A stretch of DNA of 64,000 bases from Trichococcus ilyis (lineage in GTDB: Bacteria > Bacillota > Bacilli > Lactobacillales > Aerococcaceae). The position numbers and the translations under genes are program-made. The stretch is taken from the NCBI RefSeq assembly GCF_900109135.1, contig NZ_FNYT01000012.1:25355-89354 (forward strand), read 5' to 3'. Under the pieces are notes generated by a model. It was given only the letters and a program-made list of their open reading frames with translations, was not told the DNA's origin and searched no databases. Each line of letters starts with the position of its first letter. Position 1 is the stretch's first letter. Of this stretch, positions 9,665 to 17,744 are shown piece after piece.

Positions 9665-11026
9665 TTGAAGGTTATTAAATTTGGCGGGAGTTCCCTTGCG
9701 AATGGGACTCAATTGAAAAAAGTGCTGCAGATTGTGAAAGATGACGCAGACAGAAGGATCGTCGTCGTCTCGGCTCCAGGCAAACGCAATGATTCGGATG
9801 AAAAAGTTACGGATCTTTTGATCAAGTTGGCCGATGAAGTGAAGAACAAAGAGGATCACACAAAAACGTTGCAGACGATTTTGAAAAGATATCAAGATAT
9901 CGTCGATGAATTGGAAATCGATCCGAGCGTGATGACGACCATTTCCAAAAATTATGATGAATTGATCCAGACAAAATTCTACAATGAATTGTATGCGCTG
10001 GACGCATATAAAGCCAGCGGCGAAAACAACAGCGCCATCCTGGTAGCCGCATTTTTCAACAAAGAGGGGATCCCAGCCAAATACGTCAACCCGAAGGATG
10101 CCGGGCTTCTCGTCACGGATAACCCGGGAAACGCGCGGGTATTGCCGGAATCGTTCAAGAATCTTTACGCATTGCGCGACTCGAAGGAAGTCATTGTGTT
10201 TCCGGGCTTCTTCGGCTATACGAAAGACGGACAGCTGCTGACGTTCTCAAGAGGGGGCTCGGACATTTCCGGAGCGATCGTCGCGAACGGCGTCAAAGCC
10301 AGCCTGTATGAAAACTTTACGGACGTGGATGCCATCTACGTGGCGAATCCTAAGATGGTCAAGCATCCGAAAAAAATCAAGCAATTGACCTATCGTGAAA
10401 TGCGTGAATTATCCTACAGCGGATTTTCGGTCTTCCATGATGAAGCTTTGCAGCCGGCTTTCAGCGCGGGCATCCCGGTAGTCGTCAAAAACACCAACAA
10501 TCCATCCGCTCCCGGAACCAGCATCACGAGAACGAAGCCGGAAAACAAGCAGATCGTTTCCGGTATCGCCAGCTCGACCGGTTTCATGAGCATCTATATC
10601 GGCAAATACTTGATGAACCGTGAAGTCGGTTTCGGCCGCAGAGTGCTGCAGATTTTCGAAGATTTCAACCTGAATTTCGAGCATATGCCATCCGGTATCG
10701 ATGATTTGTCGATCATCCTGCGCGCCAATCAGATGACGATGCAGCAGGAACAAGAGCTGTTGTACCGTTTGAAGAACGAATTGGAAGCGGACGATGTCCA
10801 GGTCAAGGGCGGCATCTGCCTGTTGATGATCGTCGGCGAAGGCATGGTCAATTCGGTCGGGACAGTAGCGAAAGCCTGTACCGCGTTGGCTGAAGCTGAC
10901 ATCAACCTGGAAATGATCAACCAAGGTTCGTCGGAAGTCAGCATCATGTTCGGGATCGACGAAAAGGACGAAGCCAGAGCAGTCAAAGTGCTGTATGATG
11001 CCTTCTTCCCGGCAAAAAAAGACTAG
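9665..11026 (+). CDS. Aspartokinase (YclM / type III-like)
   Basis: Phosphorylates aspartate, the first step to lysine/diaminopimelate, threonine and methionine. The kinase domain starts KVIKFGGSSLANG and holds VVSAPGKRN and FSRGGSDISGAI; two ACT domains fill the last 150 residues (for example FMSIYIGKYLMNREVGFGRR), so feedback inhibition by an amino acid is likely. Start TTG 9665 gives 453 residues and fits GAGGAAG 9 bases upstream; the in-frame GTG at 9656 overlaps that site. It stands alone, between the two repeat copies, with its own terminator. It resembles monofunctional B. subtilis YclM more than LysC/DapG by length and N-terminus. Confidence 0.9.
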   Translation: MKVIKFGGSSLANGTQLKKVLQIVKDDADRRIVVVSAPGKRNDSDEKVTDLLIKLADEVKNKEDHTKTLQTILKRYQDIVDELEIDPSVMTTISKNYDELIQTKFYNELYALDAYKASGENNSAILVAAFFNKEGIPAKYVNPKDAGLLVTDNPGNARVLPESFKNLYALRDSKEVIVFPGFFGYTKDGQLLTFSRGGSDISGAIVANGVKASLYENFTDVDAIYVANPKMVKHPKKIKQLTYREMRELSYSGFSVFHDEALQPAFSAGIPVVVKNTNNPSAPGTSITRTKPENKQIVSGIASSTGFMSIYIGKYLMNREVGFGRRVLQIFEDFNLNFEHMPSGIDDLSIILRANQMTMQQEQELLYRLKNELEADDVQVKGGICLLMIVGEGMVNSVGTVAKACTALAEADINLEMINQGSSEVSIMFGIDEKDEARAVKVLYDAFFPAKKD

Positions 11027-11040
11027 ATCAGTATCGGAAC

Positions 11041-11080
11041 AGGCAGCGATGAAAATGACTTCATCGCTGCCTGTTTTTTT
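11041..11080 (+). terminator. Terminator of the aspartokinase gene
   Basis: Perfect 12-bp stem AGGCAGCGATGA (11041-11052) with TCATCGCTGCCT (11061-11072), followed by G and a run of T. Confidence 0.85.
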
Positions 11081-11123
11081 GTTCCCGATGATCAGATTTG
11101 CCAAATCGGATCAGCCGAAAAAG

Positions 11124-11295
11124 GAGAGCGGGACAGAACGCGTTTAGCTCCGGACCACTGGAGCGAACAAGCGCAGAATGGCTGCAGGCCATTCGAGCAT
11201 TGTTCGTGAAGTGGAGCCAGGGGTTGCGTTCTGTCCCGCGTTTACGCACACTATGTTCGGATGCACAAAGAGACTGGGAGTTTAGTCCCAGCCTC
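11124..11295. repeat. 172-bp structured intergenic repeat, copy 2
   Basis: Second copy of the element at 8853-9024, in the same orientation, with three base changes (C to T in the right arm flank, and two near the terminal hairpin). The inverted repeats and terminal hairpin are conserved. It lies between the aspartokinase gene and the convergent P-type ATPase gene, again in a convergent gap. Confidence 0.85.
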
Positions 11296-11322
11296 CTTTT
11301 TCTGTTGCGGATTTCAGATTGT

Positions 11323-13266
11323 TTACTTCTCTTGCGCCAGTCTGGTGCTCGTTGTCGTCCCCGCCGAAGTTGCGGAACCCTTGAAGTGGTGGGTAGGGAT
11401 CTTTGCCAGAAGCCGCAGACTGTTCAGGATGACCAGAATCGTGCTGCCTTCATGCCCGACCACACCAAGCGGAAGGTTGATGAGCTGGAACAGATTGGAC
11501 AGGATGAGGATGAGGATGACGCTGATCGAAAAAATGATGTTCTGCATCGTAATTTTTTTCAGTTTCTTCGACAAACCGTAACAATATTCCAACTTGTCCA
11601 GTTCGCTCTTCATCAGTACCACATCCGCCGTTTCCATGGCGATGTCCGTTCCTTCACCCATAGCGATGCCGATGTCGGCGTTTGCCAGAGCAGGGGCGTC
11701 ATTCACGCCGTCTCCGACCATGCCGACCAATTTGTATTTGGCCTGCAGGTCTTTCAGGATGGTGGTTTTGTCTTCGGGAAGGCAATTCGCGCGGATTTCG
11801 TCCACACCCAATTGCTTGCCGATGGTCTGACCGGTTGCTTCATTGTCGCCGGTGATCATGATCGTGTGGACGCCATTGGCCTTGAAAAATGCGATCATGT
11901 CTTTGGCTTCTGATTTAGGTGTGTCCAATAAAGCATAATAGGCCACGACTTTGTCATCTTGGGAAACGTAAATGACCGTCTTGCCTTCGTTCTGGAGCGC
12001 GAGAGCTTCTTTTACTAGCGCCGAATCGTTATGCTCTTCGCTTACGACAAAAGTTTTTTTGCCGATTTTCCATTGGCTTCCGAATGCTTCACCGGCCAAT
12101 CCGAATCCGGTAAGATCCTGGATCGAATCCATCTGGGACTTCACATAGTCTTTCGTTTCGAGATGCTGGATCAGAGCCGAGGCGATCGGATGGGTCGAGG
12201 AATGTTCCAAAGCATAGATGACGGACATGATGTGTTTTTCATCCGTGCCCGCAAGGTAACTGGATTCCGTCACTTTCGGTTTGCCTTCTGTCAGTGTGCC
12301 TGTTTTGTCGAAAGCGATGCAGTCCATCGCGGAGAAGTTCTCGATCGGGATCCCGCCTTTGAACAGGATACCATGCTTGGCTGCGTTGGAAATGGCGGAA
12401 AGGACTGCCGGAGTGGCCGACGCCACCAATGCGCAAGGGGAAGCGACAGTCAGAAGCACCATGCCGCGGTAAAACGATTCATTCCAGCCCCAATCCAGGA
12501 TGAAATAGAAGACGGCGATCATGACCGGCACGAAAATCAGGACGATTTTGACATAGGTGTTTTCGATGCGGTTGATGAAGCTTGCCGTCTTCGAAGGGGT
12601 CTTTTGCGCTTCTTCGACCATGCGGATGATTTTGGCGAACAGGGTATCCTTCGATTCTTTCGTGACCGTCATCGTCAACGCTTCGCTCAAGTTGATTGTG
12701 CTGCCGAAGATCTCGTCGCCGACCAGCTTTTCGACTGGAACGGATTCGCCGGAAATGGCTGCCTCATCGATCATGCCTTGGCCGGATTTGATCGTGCCGT
12801 CGATCGGGATGCTGGCGCCTTTAGGGACCAATAAAGTATCGCCGACCTTAAGCTCTTTGACGGCAACGTCCTCGATTGAGCCGTCCGGGTTGATGCGTTT
12901 TGCGATTTCAGGGACAATGTCCATCAAGGCTGTGATTGCTTGGGTGCTTTTATCGGTCGCGTATTCCTCCAACGATCCGGACAGCGAGAAGATGAAAATG
13001 AGCAGCGCGCCTTCCATCCAGTAGCCGATCAGCGAGGCGCCGACTGCGGCAAGCACCATCAGTATGTCAACGTTCAGATGTTTATTCTCAACTGTATCGA
13101 TGAAGCCTTCTTTTGCTTGTTTATAGCCGCCTATGAAGAAAGATAGGACGAAAATGATGGCTGCAGCTGTATCAAGGTTTTGCCATTGCAACACAATGCC
13201 AAGAATGATGAGAATGCCGCTGATCATGGTTGCGATCATCGCTTTATTCTTGAATAGGTCTTTCAT
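11323..13266 (-). CDS. P1B-4 type heavy-metal-transporting ATPase (ZosA/PfeT-like)
   Basis: Membrane pump that moves divalent metal out of the cytoplasm using ATP. Motifs in order: first membrane helices about 10-95, actuator ISGES (about 171-175), the SPC membrane metal motif (about 276-278), the phosphorylated DKTGT (Asp about 320), the hinge GDGVNDAPAL, and HEGST in a late helix (about 605-609). SPC plus HEG(S/G)T is the P1B-4 signature (Fe(II), Co(II) or Zn(II)), and there is no N-terminal metal-binding domain, as in that group. 647 residues. The start has AAGGAGTG upstream. Two PerR-like boxes upstream suggest control resembling B. subtilis pfeT; iron export is the best inference. Confidence 0.88.
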   Translation of the reverse strand: MKDLFKNKAMIATMISGILIILGIVLQWQNLDTAAAIIFVLSFFIGGYKQAKEGFIDTVENKHLNVDILMVLAAVGASLIGYWMEGALLIFIFSLSGSLEEYATDKSTQAITALMDIVPEIAKRINPDGSIEDVAVKELKVGDTLLVPKGASIPIDGTIKSGQGMIDEAAISGESVPVEKLVGDEIFGSTINLSEALTMTVTKESKDTLFAKIIRMVEEAQKTPSKTASFINRIENTYVKIVLIFVPVMIAVFYFILDWGWNESFYRGMVLLTVASPCALVASATPAVLSAISNAAKHGILFKGGIPIENFSAMDCIAFDKTGTLTEGKPKVTESSYLAGTDEKHIMSVIYALEHSSTHPIASALIQHLETKDYVKSQMDSIQDLTGFGLAGEAFGSQWKIGKKTFVVSEEHNDSALVKEALALQNEGKTVIYVSQDDKVVAYYALLDTPKSEAKDMIAFFKANGVHTIMITGDNEATGQTIGKQLGVDEIRANCLPEDKTTILKDLQAKYKLVGMVGDGVNDAPALANADIGIAMGEGTDIAMETADVVLMKSELDKLEYCYGLSKKLKKITMQNIIFSISVILILILSNLFQLINLPLGVVGHEGSTILVILNSLRLLAKIPTHHFKGSATSAGTTTSTRLAQEK

Positions 13267-13319
13267 TATTTGACACTCCTTCCTTTTATGTCTTCATGAT
13301 AGCATCAAAAACATCCAGA

Positions 13320-13334
13320 TTATAATTATTACAA
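13320..13334. promoter_or_regulatory. PerR/Fur-type operator, proximal box
   Basis: TTATAATTATTACAA matches the PerR consensus TTATAATnATTATAA at all but one position. It lies 54 bases upstream of the ATPase start codon and on the minus strand covers a TATAAT that could be the -10, so bound repressor would block the promoter. Confidence 0.65.
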
Positions 13335-13442
13335 TCAAACAGAAATGAATTTCATTCTCATTGTCCATAAAACAGACACAAATGGGAGGGCGGAAAAATT
13401 GCACACAGCAATAAATCCGGAAGTATCCGATAATTTTCCAGT

Positions 13443-13457
13443 TTATAATTATTATCA
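13443..13457. promoter_or_regulatory. PerR/Fur-type operator, distal box
   Basis: TTATAATTATTATCA is a second near-match to the PerR consensus (one mismatch), about 177 bases upstream of the ATPase start and just past the end of uppP. Confidence 0.55.
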
Positions 13458-13490
13458 AAAGAGAGTCTGGATGGGAAGAAAGGCAAACAG

Positions 13491-13515
13491 AAAAGGCCAC
13501 CCTAAGAGGATGGCC
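13491..13515 (-). terminator. Terminator of uppP
   Basis: Read on the minus strand, GGCCATCC pairs with GGGTGGCC (one G-T wobble) across a TCTTA loop and is followed by TTTT. Confidence 0.7.
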
Positions 13516-13525
13516 GAACTGGTTT

Positions 13526-14347
13526 TCAGACAAACAGGAAGTAGAGCAGAACGATCGCCCCGAGCGCGATCCTGTACCAGCCGAATGCCTTGAAGTCATT
13601 GCGTTTCAGGTAGCCGATCAAAAACTTGATGGCGATGATCGAAACGAGGAAAGCCGTGAGCATGCCCGACAAGAGCACAGCGAATTCGAGCCCGGTGAAA
13701 TTGAACCCGAATTTGATGATCTTCAGGAAACTGATCCCGAACATGATCGGGATGCTCATGAAGAAAGAAAACTCCGTCGCGATAAAGCGGGAAGTGCCCA
13801 ACACGATGCTCCCGAGGATCGAAGAGCCGGAGCGCGAGGTTCCCGGAATGATCGACAGCGCTTGGAACAAACCGATCTGGAAGGCTTTCATATACGTCAA
13901 TTCGCTGAAATCGGTGATGCTGGGTTCGCGATCCTTGTGTCTGTTCTCGATGACAATGAACAAAATCCCGTAGACGATCAGCGCCAATGCCACAACCGTC
14001 GCGTTCAGCAGATTTTCATCTGCCCAATCGTTCAAAGGCAAGCCGATTACACCTGCCGGGATGCAACCGATGACCACTTTTTTCCAGATATCCCAAGTCT
14101 GGGCTTTTTCCGTCTTTGTTTTGTTTGGTGAGAAGGGGTTCAATTTGTGAAAATAAATGACGACCACAGCCAGGATGGCCCCCAACTGGATCACATAGAA
14201 GAACATCTCTTTGAAGGCCTGCGAAAGGTTCAACTGGATGAATTCTTCGACGAGGATCATGTGGCCCGTGCTGCTGATGGGCAGCCATTCAGTGACACCC
14301 TCAACGATGCCGAGGATGATTGCTTTCAGTATTTCCATAAATGCCAT
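13526..14347 (-). CDS. uppP: Undecaprenyl-diphosphatase
   Basis: Integral membrane phosphatase recycling undecaprenyl pyrophosphate to the monophosphate carrier for peptidoglycan and other wall polymers; overproduction in relatives gives bacitracin resistance. The two family signatures are intact: [14 protein letters not shown] (residues 16-29) and PGTSRSG (168-174). About eight hydrophobic helices; 273 residues, normal. AAAGGA precedes ATG by 8 bases. Single-gene unit, divergent from crr. Confidence 0.95.
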   Translation of the reverse strand: MAFMEILKAIILGIVEGVTEWLPISSTGHMILVEEFIQLNLSQAFKEMFFYVIQLGAILAVVVIYFHKLNPFSPNKTKTEKAQTWDIWKKVVIGCIPAGVIGLPLNDWADENLLNATVVALALIVYGILFIVIENRHKDREPSITDFSELTYMKAFQIGLFQALSIIPGTSRSGSSILGSIVLGTSRFIATEFSFFMSIPIMFGISFLKIIKFGFNFTGLEFAVLLSGMLTAFLVSIIAIKFLIGYLKRNDFKAFGWYRIALGAIVLLYFLFV

Positions 14348-14391
14348 AGATTATCCTTTCCGATACATGATTTTTTGATGCTCCATCATCT

Positions 14392-14420
14392 AGTATAACG
14401 AAATGAAAAAGATTAGCCAA
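14392..14420 (-). promoter_or_regulatory. Promoter of uppP
   Basis: On the minus strand TTGGCT (14415-14420) and TATACT (14392-14397) are separated by 17 bases, about 45 bases upstream of the uppP start. Confidence 0.65.
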
Positions 14421-14435
14421 CCATTTTCAAGGATT

Positions 14436-14465
14436 CATCCGAAAACGCGGACGCGCTTTCGGATG
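14436..14465. promoter_or_regulatory. Palindrome between divergent uppP and crr promoters
   Basis: CATCCGAAAACGCG (14436-14449) and CGCGCTTTCGGATG (14452-14465) form a 14-bp inverted repeat with one mismatch around a 2-base centre. It lies between the two -35 boxes and could be an operator serving both genes; no T-run follows on either side. Confidence 0.55.
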
Positions 14466-14483
14466 TAAGCGTTGCTAAAAAAA

Positions 14484-14513
14484 TTCACAATAACCGGCCG
14501 TTTGTGTTAGAAT
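14484..14513 (+). promoter_or_regulatory. Promoter of crr
   Basis: TTCACA (14484-14489), 18 bases, then TAGAAT (14508-14513) with an extended TGT before it. Confidence 0.55.
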
Positions 14514-14565
14514 AAGATGTACCGATTTTCACATAAGATCATTTAAATAAGGAAGAGGCGATAGC

Positions 14566-15075
14566 ATGTTTGGCTTTTTTAAGAAGGACGACAAGAAGGG
14601 AAAACTGCCGGTTGAGAAGGAAATCCTGTATTCACCTGCCAACGGTACAGTAGTGCCTATTTCGGATGTTGCGGATCCGGTGTTTTCCCAAAAAATGATG
14701 GGTGACGGATTTGCGGTCATCCCTACAGACGGAGACATCCACTCTCCAGCGAAAGGAAAAGTTTTGAGCGTATTCCCTACAAAACATGCGGTAGGCATCT
14801 TGTTGGACAGCGGGCTCGAGCTTTTGTTGCATATGGGATTGGATACGGTCGAATTGAATGGCAAGCCGTTCGAAGTCTTCGTGAAGGAAGGGCAATCTTT
14901 GACTGCCGATACGCTGATTGCCAAGGTGGATCTTGCGCAACTTCAGGAAGCCGGTAAAGATTCCGCGATGGTTGTCGTGATCACAAATATGGACAAAGTC
15001 AAGAACTTCAGTCTGGATGTGACCGGCGACGCCGCCGCAAAAGCAGAAATCGGTAGCGTCTTGCCGAAGGAATAA
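14566..15075 (+). CDS. crr: PTS glucose-type EIIA component (Crr-like)
   Basis: Cytoplasmic phosphocarrier of the phosphotransferase system, passing phosphate from HPr to a glucose-family EIIB. The EIIA-Glc fold is clear: GDGFAVIPTDGDIHSPAKG, THAVGI (His about 74) and LLHMGLDTVEL, where His about 89 is the phosphorylated residue. 169 residues, the size of stand-alone EIIA-Glc. GGAAGAGG precedes the ATG. No EIIB/EIIC gene is next to it, so it presumably serves transporters encoded elsewhere. Confidence 0.93.
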   Translation: MFGFFKKDDKKGKLPVEKEILYSPANGTVVPISDVADPVFSQKMMGDGFAVIPTDGDIHSPAKGKVLSVFPTKHAVGILLDSGLELLLHMGLDTVELNGKPFEVFVKEGQSLTADTLIAKVDLAQLQEAGKDSAMVVVITNMDKVKNFSLDVTGDAAAKAEIGSVLPKE

Positions 15076-15084
15076 TGGAATCCA

Positions 15085-15128
15085 GCCAAAAAAAGCTTCA
15101 TCCGGACATCCGGATGAAGCTTTTTTTG
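15085..15128. terminator. Bidirectional terminator, crr / flavin reductase
   Basis: GCTTCATCCGG (15095-15105) pairs perfectly with CCGGATGAAGC (15110-15120) over an ACAT loop, with an A-run before and a T-run after, so it can serve both convergent genes. Confidence 0.85.
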
Positions 15129-15187
15129 GCGATATGGAGAAGGCGCGTGCTTACCGGCGAGGCACCTCGTTGCCGGAATCCGGCTTG

Positions 15188-15805
15188 CTAAGGACGCTCC
15201 ACCGAAAAAATTTCCCCGAGCTTCGTGTATTCGTTGCCGGCCAGCCTTGCGACCGGCTGCAACTTGTCGGCCAAAACATACTGCTTTTCCGGGTCGAAGA
15301 CTGCCTCATCGAAATGGAAATCTTCTACGCGCAGAATGAACAGATCGGTCAGCACTGCACCTTCCGCATCTGCGATCGGCACGTATTGATGCACGGAGGT
15401 TTCCATCCGGATCTTCGCTTCTCTGATGGCAGGCACAGTGACGCTGCGGCTGGCGGTCAAGGTCAATTCTGTCAGCTCGATTTCGCTCTCCGTGTCCGGA
15501 AGCTGTGCAGCCGTCCGGTTCATCTCCTCGACCAATTCTTCGCTGACGATATGGACGACAGCTTGTTTGTTGGCCAGCAGGTTTTTGGCGGAATCCTTCA
15601 TTTTGCCGCCGTTCCGCAGGATAGCTACGCTGATGAGCGGCAGTACGTTCGAAGCGACACTGAAAAAGCTGAAAGGCGCCGCGTTGACGACTTGCGTTTC
15701 CGGGTTTTCGGTAGTGATCCAGGCGATCGGACGGGGAATGATGCTGCCTGTCAAAAATTTGTACATCTGTTTTGTGCTGATGTCGTTGGAGCTGAAATGC
15801 TGCAT
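15188..15805 (-). CDS. Flavin reductase family protein (FMN-binding split barrel)
   Basis: A 205-residue member of the DIM6/NTAB flavin reductase-like family, which binds FMN and uses NAD(P)H or serves oxygenases. The characteristic GSIIPRPIAWITT and NAAPFSFF segments, which build the FMN site, are at residues about 20-50. The true substrate cannot be read from sequence. The ribosome binding site is weak (GAAAGAAGTG) and overlaps the end of a ring-cleaving dioxygenase remnant, with whose complete ancestor it may have formed an operon for quinone or aromatic detoxification (inference). Confidence 0.85.
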   Translation of the reverse strand: MQHFSSNDISTKQMYKFLTGSIIPRPIAWITTENPETQVVNAAPFSFFSVASNVLPLISVAILRNGGKMKDSAKNLLANKQAVVHIVSEELVEEMNRTAAQLPDTESEIELTELTLTASRSVTVPAIREAKIRMETSVHQYVPIADAEGAVLTDLFILRVEDFHFDEAVFDPEKQYVLADKLQPVARLAGNEYTKLGEIFSVERP

Positions 15806-15809
15806 AAGG

Positions 15810-15981
15810 TCACTTCTTTCTGTTCAGGATAGTGGATTCGATGGCTTCCTGTTTTGGTTCCAGAAAATCAGGCAGGGCAAATGTTTCCCCGTAGTTGCAG
15901 TCCCAAAACAGCGCGATAAAATTGTTTGTTGCGTTCCGCATCTTTGGTGATGGCGATGAGATGATGAAAACCCGTGATCAT
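15810..15981 (-). pseudogene. Remnant of a VOC ring-cleaving dioxygenase (MhqO-like), internal deletion
   Basis: From ATG 15981, with GGAGG about 15 bases before it, the frame reads MITGFHHLIAITKDAE, then NKQFYRAVLGLQL, the standard N-terminus of glyoxalase-fold ring-cleaving dioxygenases, and stops at 15868 after 37 codons. In another frame the following bases read GETFALPDFLEPKQEAIES and end at 15810, which matches the usual C-terminal tail of the same family (LPxFLEPxRxxIE). Roughly 250 central residues are missing. The remnant ends four bases before the flavin reductase start. Both ends of one gene joined by a deletion is the simplest reading. Confidence 0.75.
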
Positions 15982-16120
15982 GATAAACTAAGCCTCCGTT
16001 CAAATAGTCCATAAGCCGAGTATACAGGAGAGTGCCCAGGCGCGGGTACTATTCTGCTCAAAACGCTGACCGGACGGTTGAATGGCTGAGCATCGGAGCC
16101 CCTCCGATCGAGGAAAAACC

Positions 16121-16151
16121 AAAAACCCCCTCGTTCAGCAGAACGGGAGGG
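16121..16151 (-). terminator. Terminator of the lactonase gene
   Basis: On the minus strand CCCTCCCGTTC pairs with GAACGAGGGGG over a TGCT loop (16126-16151) and runs into TTTTT. The remaining bases up to 15982 hold only a short GC-rich hairpin near 16092-16108. Confidence 0.75.
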
Positions 16152-16165
16152 AGTATGCAGCTATT

Positions 16166-17197
16166 CTAGTAGAATACGCAAACGCACTCTGGCGCGTAGA
16201 CGTCTTTTTGCACTAATGTCAATTTTCCGGTCGTTGCATCGCGTTCGAACAAGGTTAGGTTATCGGAATCCTGATGCGCAACAATCACGAATTGCCCGCT
16301 CGGATCCAGGTTGAAGTCGCGCGGGGTGTTTCCTTCGGTCGGCACATATTCGACCAATGACAAGGTTTCGCCATCTTCAGAGACCGCATAGACGACCAAC
16401 GAATCGTGACCGCGGTTCGAAGCGTAAACGAATTTGCCGTCCGCAGAAATACGGATAGCTGCGCCGCCGTTGAAGCCGGTATGCTCTGCAGGGATGGTCG
16501 TGATGACCTGCAACAACGAGAAGGTGCCTGTTGCCGCTTCGTAAGCCAACACCTCAACGTCGCTGCTCAATTCGCCGAACAAGTATGCAACTTTGCCGTT
16601 CGGATGGAAAACCAAATGGCGCGGACCGGTTCCGGGTGTCGCTTTGTAACGGGCTGCTTCCGTCAGTTTGCCTTCGTCGGAAACCGTATAGGTATAAACT
16701 TCGTCGGTGCCCAGATCGCAAGCCAACAGGAATTTTTTGTCGGGAGAAAGCGCGCTGTAGTGTACGTGCGGGATGGTTTGGTTCTCATGGATGCTGGAAC
16801 CTTCATGCTGGGCACGGTCGCTCATCGTGAATGAGCCGTCCGCGTTCTCTTTGTAGACAGTCAAGTATCCGCCGTGGTAATTGGCTGTGAAGATCAATTT
16901 TTTATCTTCGTCGTAATGGATATAGCAAGGCGCAGAGCCTTCAGCAGAAATTTCGGCCACCTTGTCATAGGTTCCGTTTTCATTTTTCTTGAAAGAAGTG
17001 ATTCCGCCGCCTTCATCCGTTTTCGAAATGCTGTAGAGTGTGCCTTTATCAGCGGATAAATCCAGATAGGTAGGGCTGTCCACTTCCGCAATCAGGCGAT
17101 AATCCCGCAATTCTTTTTTATCGGTGTCCAAAATGATCTGATGAACCCCTTTACTTTCTCTTTTCGTGTAAGAGCCAAGATACAAAACTTGTTCCAT
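16166..17197 (-). CDS. Lactonase family protein (YbhE/6-phosphogluconolactonase-type beta-propeller)
   Basis: A 343-residue seven-bladed beta-propeller of the PF10282 lactonase family, which includes the E. coli 6-phosphogluconolactonase Pgl. Repeated blades are visible (LYSISKTDEGGGITSF, IFTANYHGGYLTVY, LLACDLGTDEVYTY, KVAYLFGELSSDVEV, FVYASNRGHDSLVVY, FVIVAHQDSDNLTLF), along with GPRHLVFHPNGK and GNTPRDFNLDPSG. A role in the oxidative pentose phosphate pathway is plausible, but family members act on other lactones too. AGGAGG precedes the ATG by 8 bases. Single gene, divergent from the EIIA gene. Confidence 0.85.
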   Translation of the reverse strand: MEQVLYLGSYTKRESKGVHQIILDTDKKELRDYRLIAEVDSPTYLDLSADKGTLYSISKTDEGGGITSFKKNENGTYDKVAEISAEGSAPCYIHYDEDKKLIFTANYHGGYLTVYKENADGSFTMSDRAQHEGSSIHENQTIPHVHYSALSPDKKFLLACDLGTDEVYTYTVSDEGKLTEAARYKATPGTGPRHLVFHPNGKVAYLFGELSSDVEVLAYEAATGTFSLLQVITTIPAEHTGFNGGAAIRISADGKFVYASNRGHDSLVVYAVSEDGETLSLVEYVPTEGNTPRDFNLDPSGQFVIVAHQDSDNLTLFERDATTGKLTLVQKDVYAPECVCVFY

Positions 17198-17373
17198 CCA
17201 AAGACCTCCTAAAATATTATGATAATTCCATTATAACAAATGCTTTTCACAATTACAGGAAAAACAGCTTGCGAGGCAAATAAAGTTGCAAACCTTGTCA
17301 TAATCAATGGTCTGCCAAAAAAACTATGATAGAATAGAGATTGTAAAAAGTGTTTGAAAAAGGGGATATGATA

Positions 17374-17733
17374 ATGCAAAGCAGAGTAATCCAAATTGGA
17401 GAAAAAGCAATTGATATAAAAGAACCGATGATCATCCTGTTCGATGAGAGCGCAACGGAACCCTTGCAGCTAGTCTCCGTCATCCACCGTTTTGTGGAGC
17501 CGCGGGAATGGTTCGACTTGGAGAATGGGGACCGGATATTGTTTGATGAGCAAGAGTACCGCATTTCCTACATCGGTACCCATGTTCTGAATAATCTGCA
17601 GGCGCTGGGCCACACGACGATGATCTTCAAAAATTGGGATGAGGAACGCTTGGAAACGAGCATCTATTTGACGCCTCACATTTTGCCGACCATCACGGAT
17701 GGCACCACCATAACCTATAGGAAGAAAGATTGA
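17374..17733 (+). CDS. PTS glucitol/sorbitol-type EIIA protein
   Basis: A 119-residue protein resembling EIIA of the glucitol/sorbitol PTS family: EPLQLVSVIHRF, DRILFDEQEYRISYIG and LQALGHTTMIF, a conserved block of that family. No sorbitol EIIB, EIIC or dehydrogenase gene is nearby, so it is an orphan that may act as a regulatory or stray phosphocarrier. Of several in-frame starts, ATG 17374 is favoured because AAAAGGGG lies 9 bases upstream. Its stop region sits beside the AI-2E family gene (about 11 bases gap), suggesting cotranscription. An extended -10 (TGATAGAAT near 17330) probably drives it. Confidence 0.8.
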   Translation: MQSRVIQIGEKAIDIKEPMIILFDESATEPLQLVSVIHRFVEPREWFDLENGDRILFDEQEYRISYIGTHVLNNLQALGHTTMIFKNWDEERLETSIYLTPHILPTITDGTTITYRKKD

Positions 17734-17744
17734 AGGTGAGTCAG

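Noticed and set aside
11098..11913. 271-codon plus-strand ORF
   Set aside because: It runs across the repeat and antisense to the P-type ATPase; its residues are the antisense of conserved transporter motifs.
13345..13593. 82-codon plus-strand ORF between the ATPase and uppP
   Set aside because: Runs over PerR-like boxes, a terminator and into antisense uppP; no coding character.
15824..16012. 62-codon minus-strand ORF
   Set aside because: It is in a different frame from both dioxygenase fragments and its start region is the ribosome binding site of the remnant.
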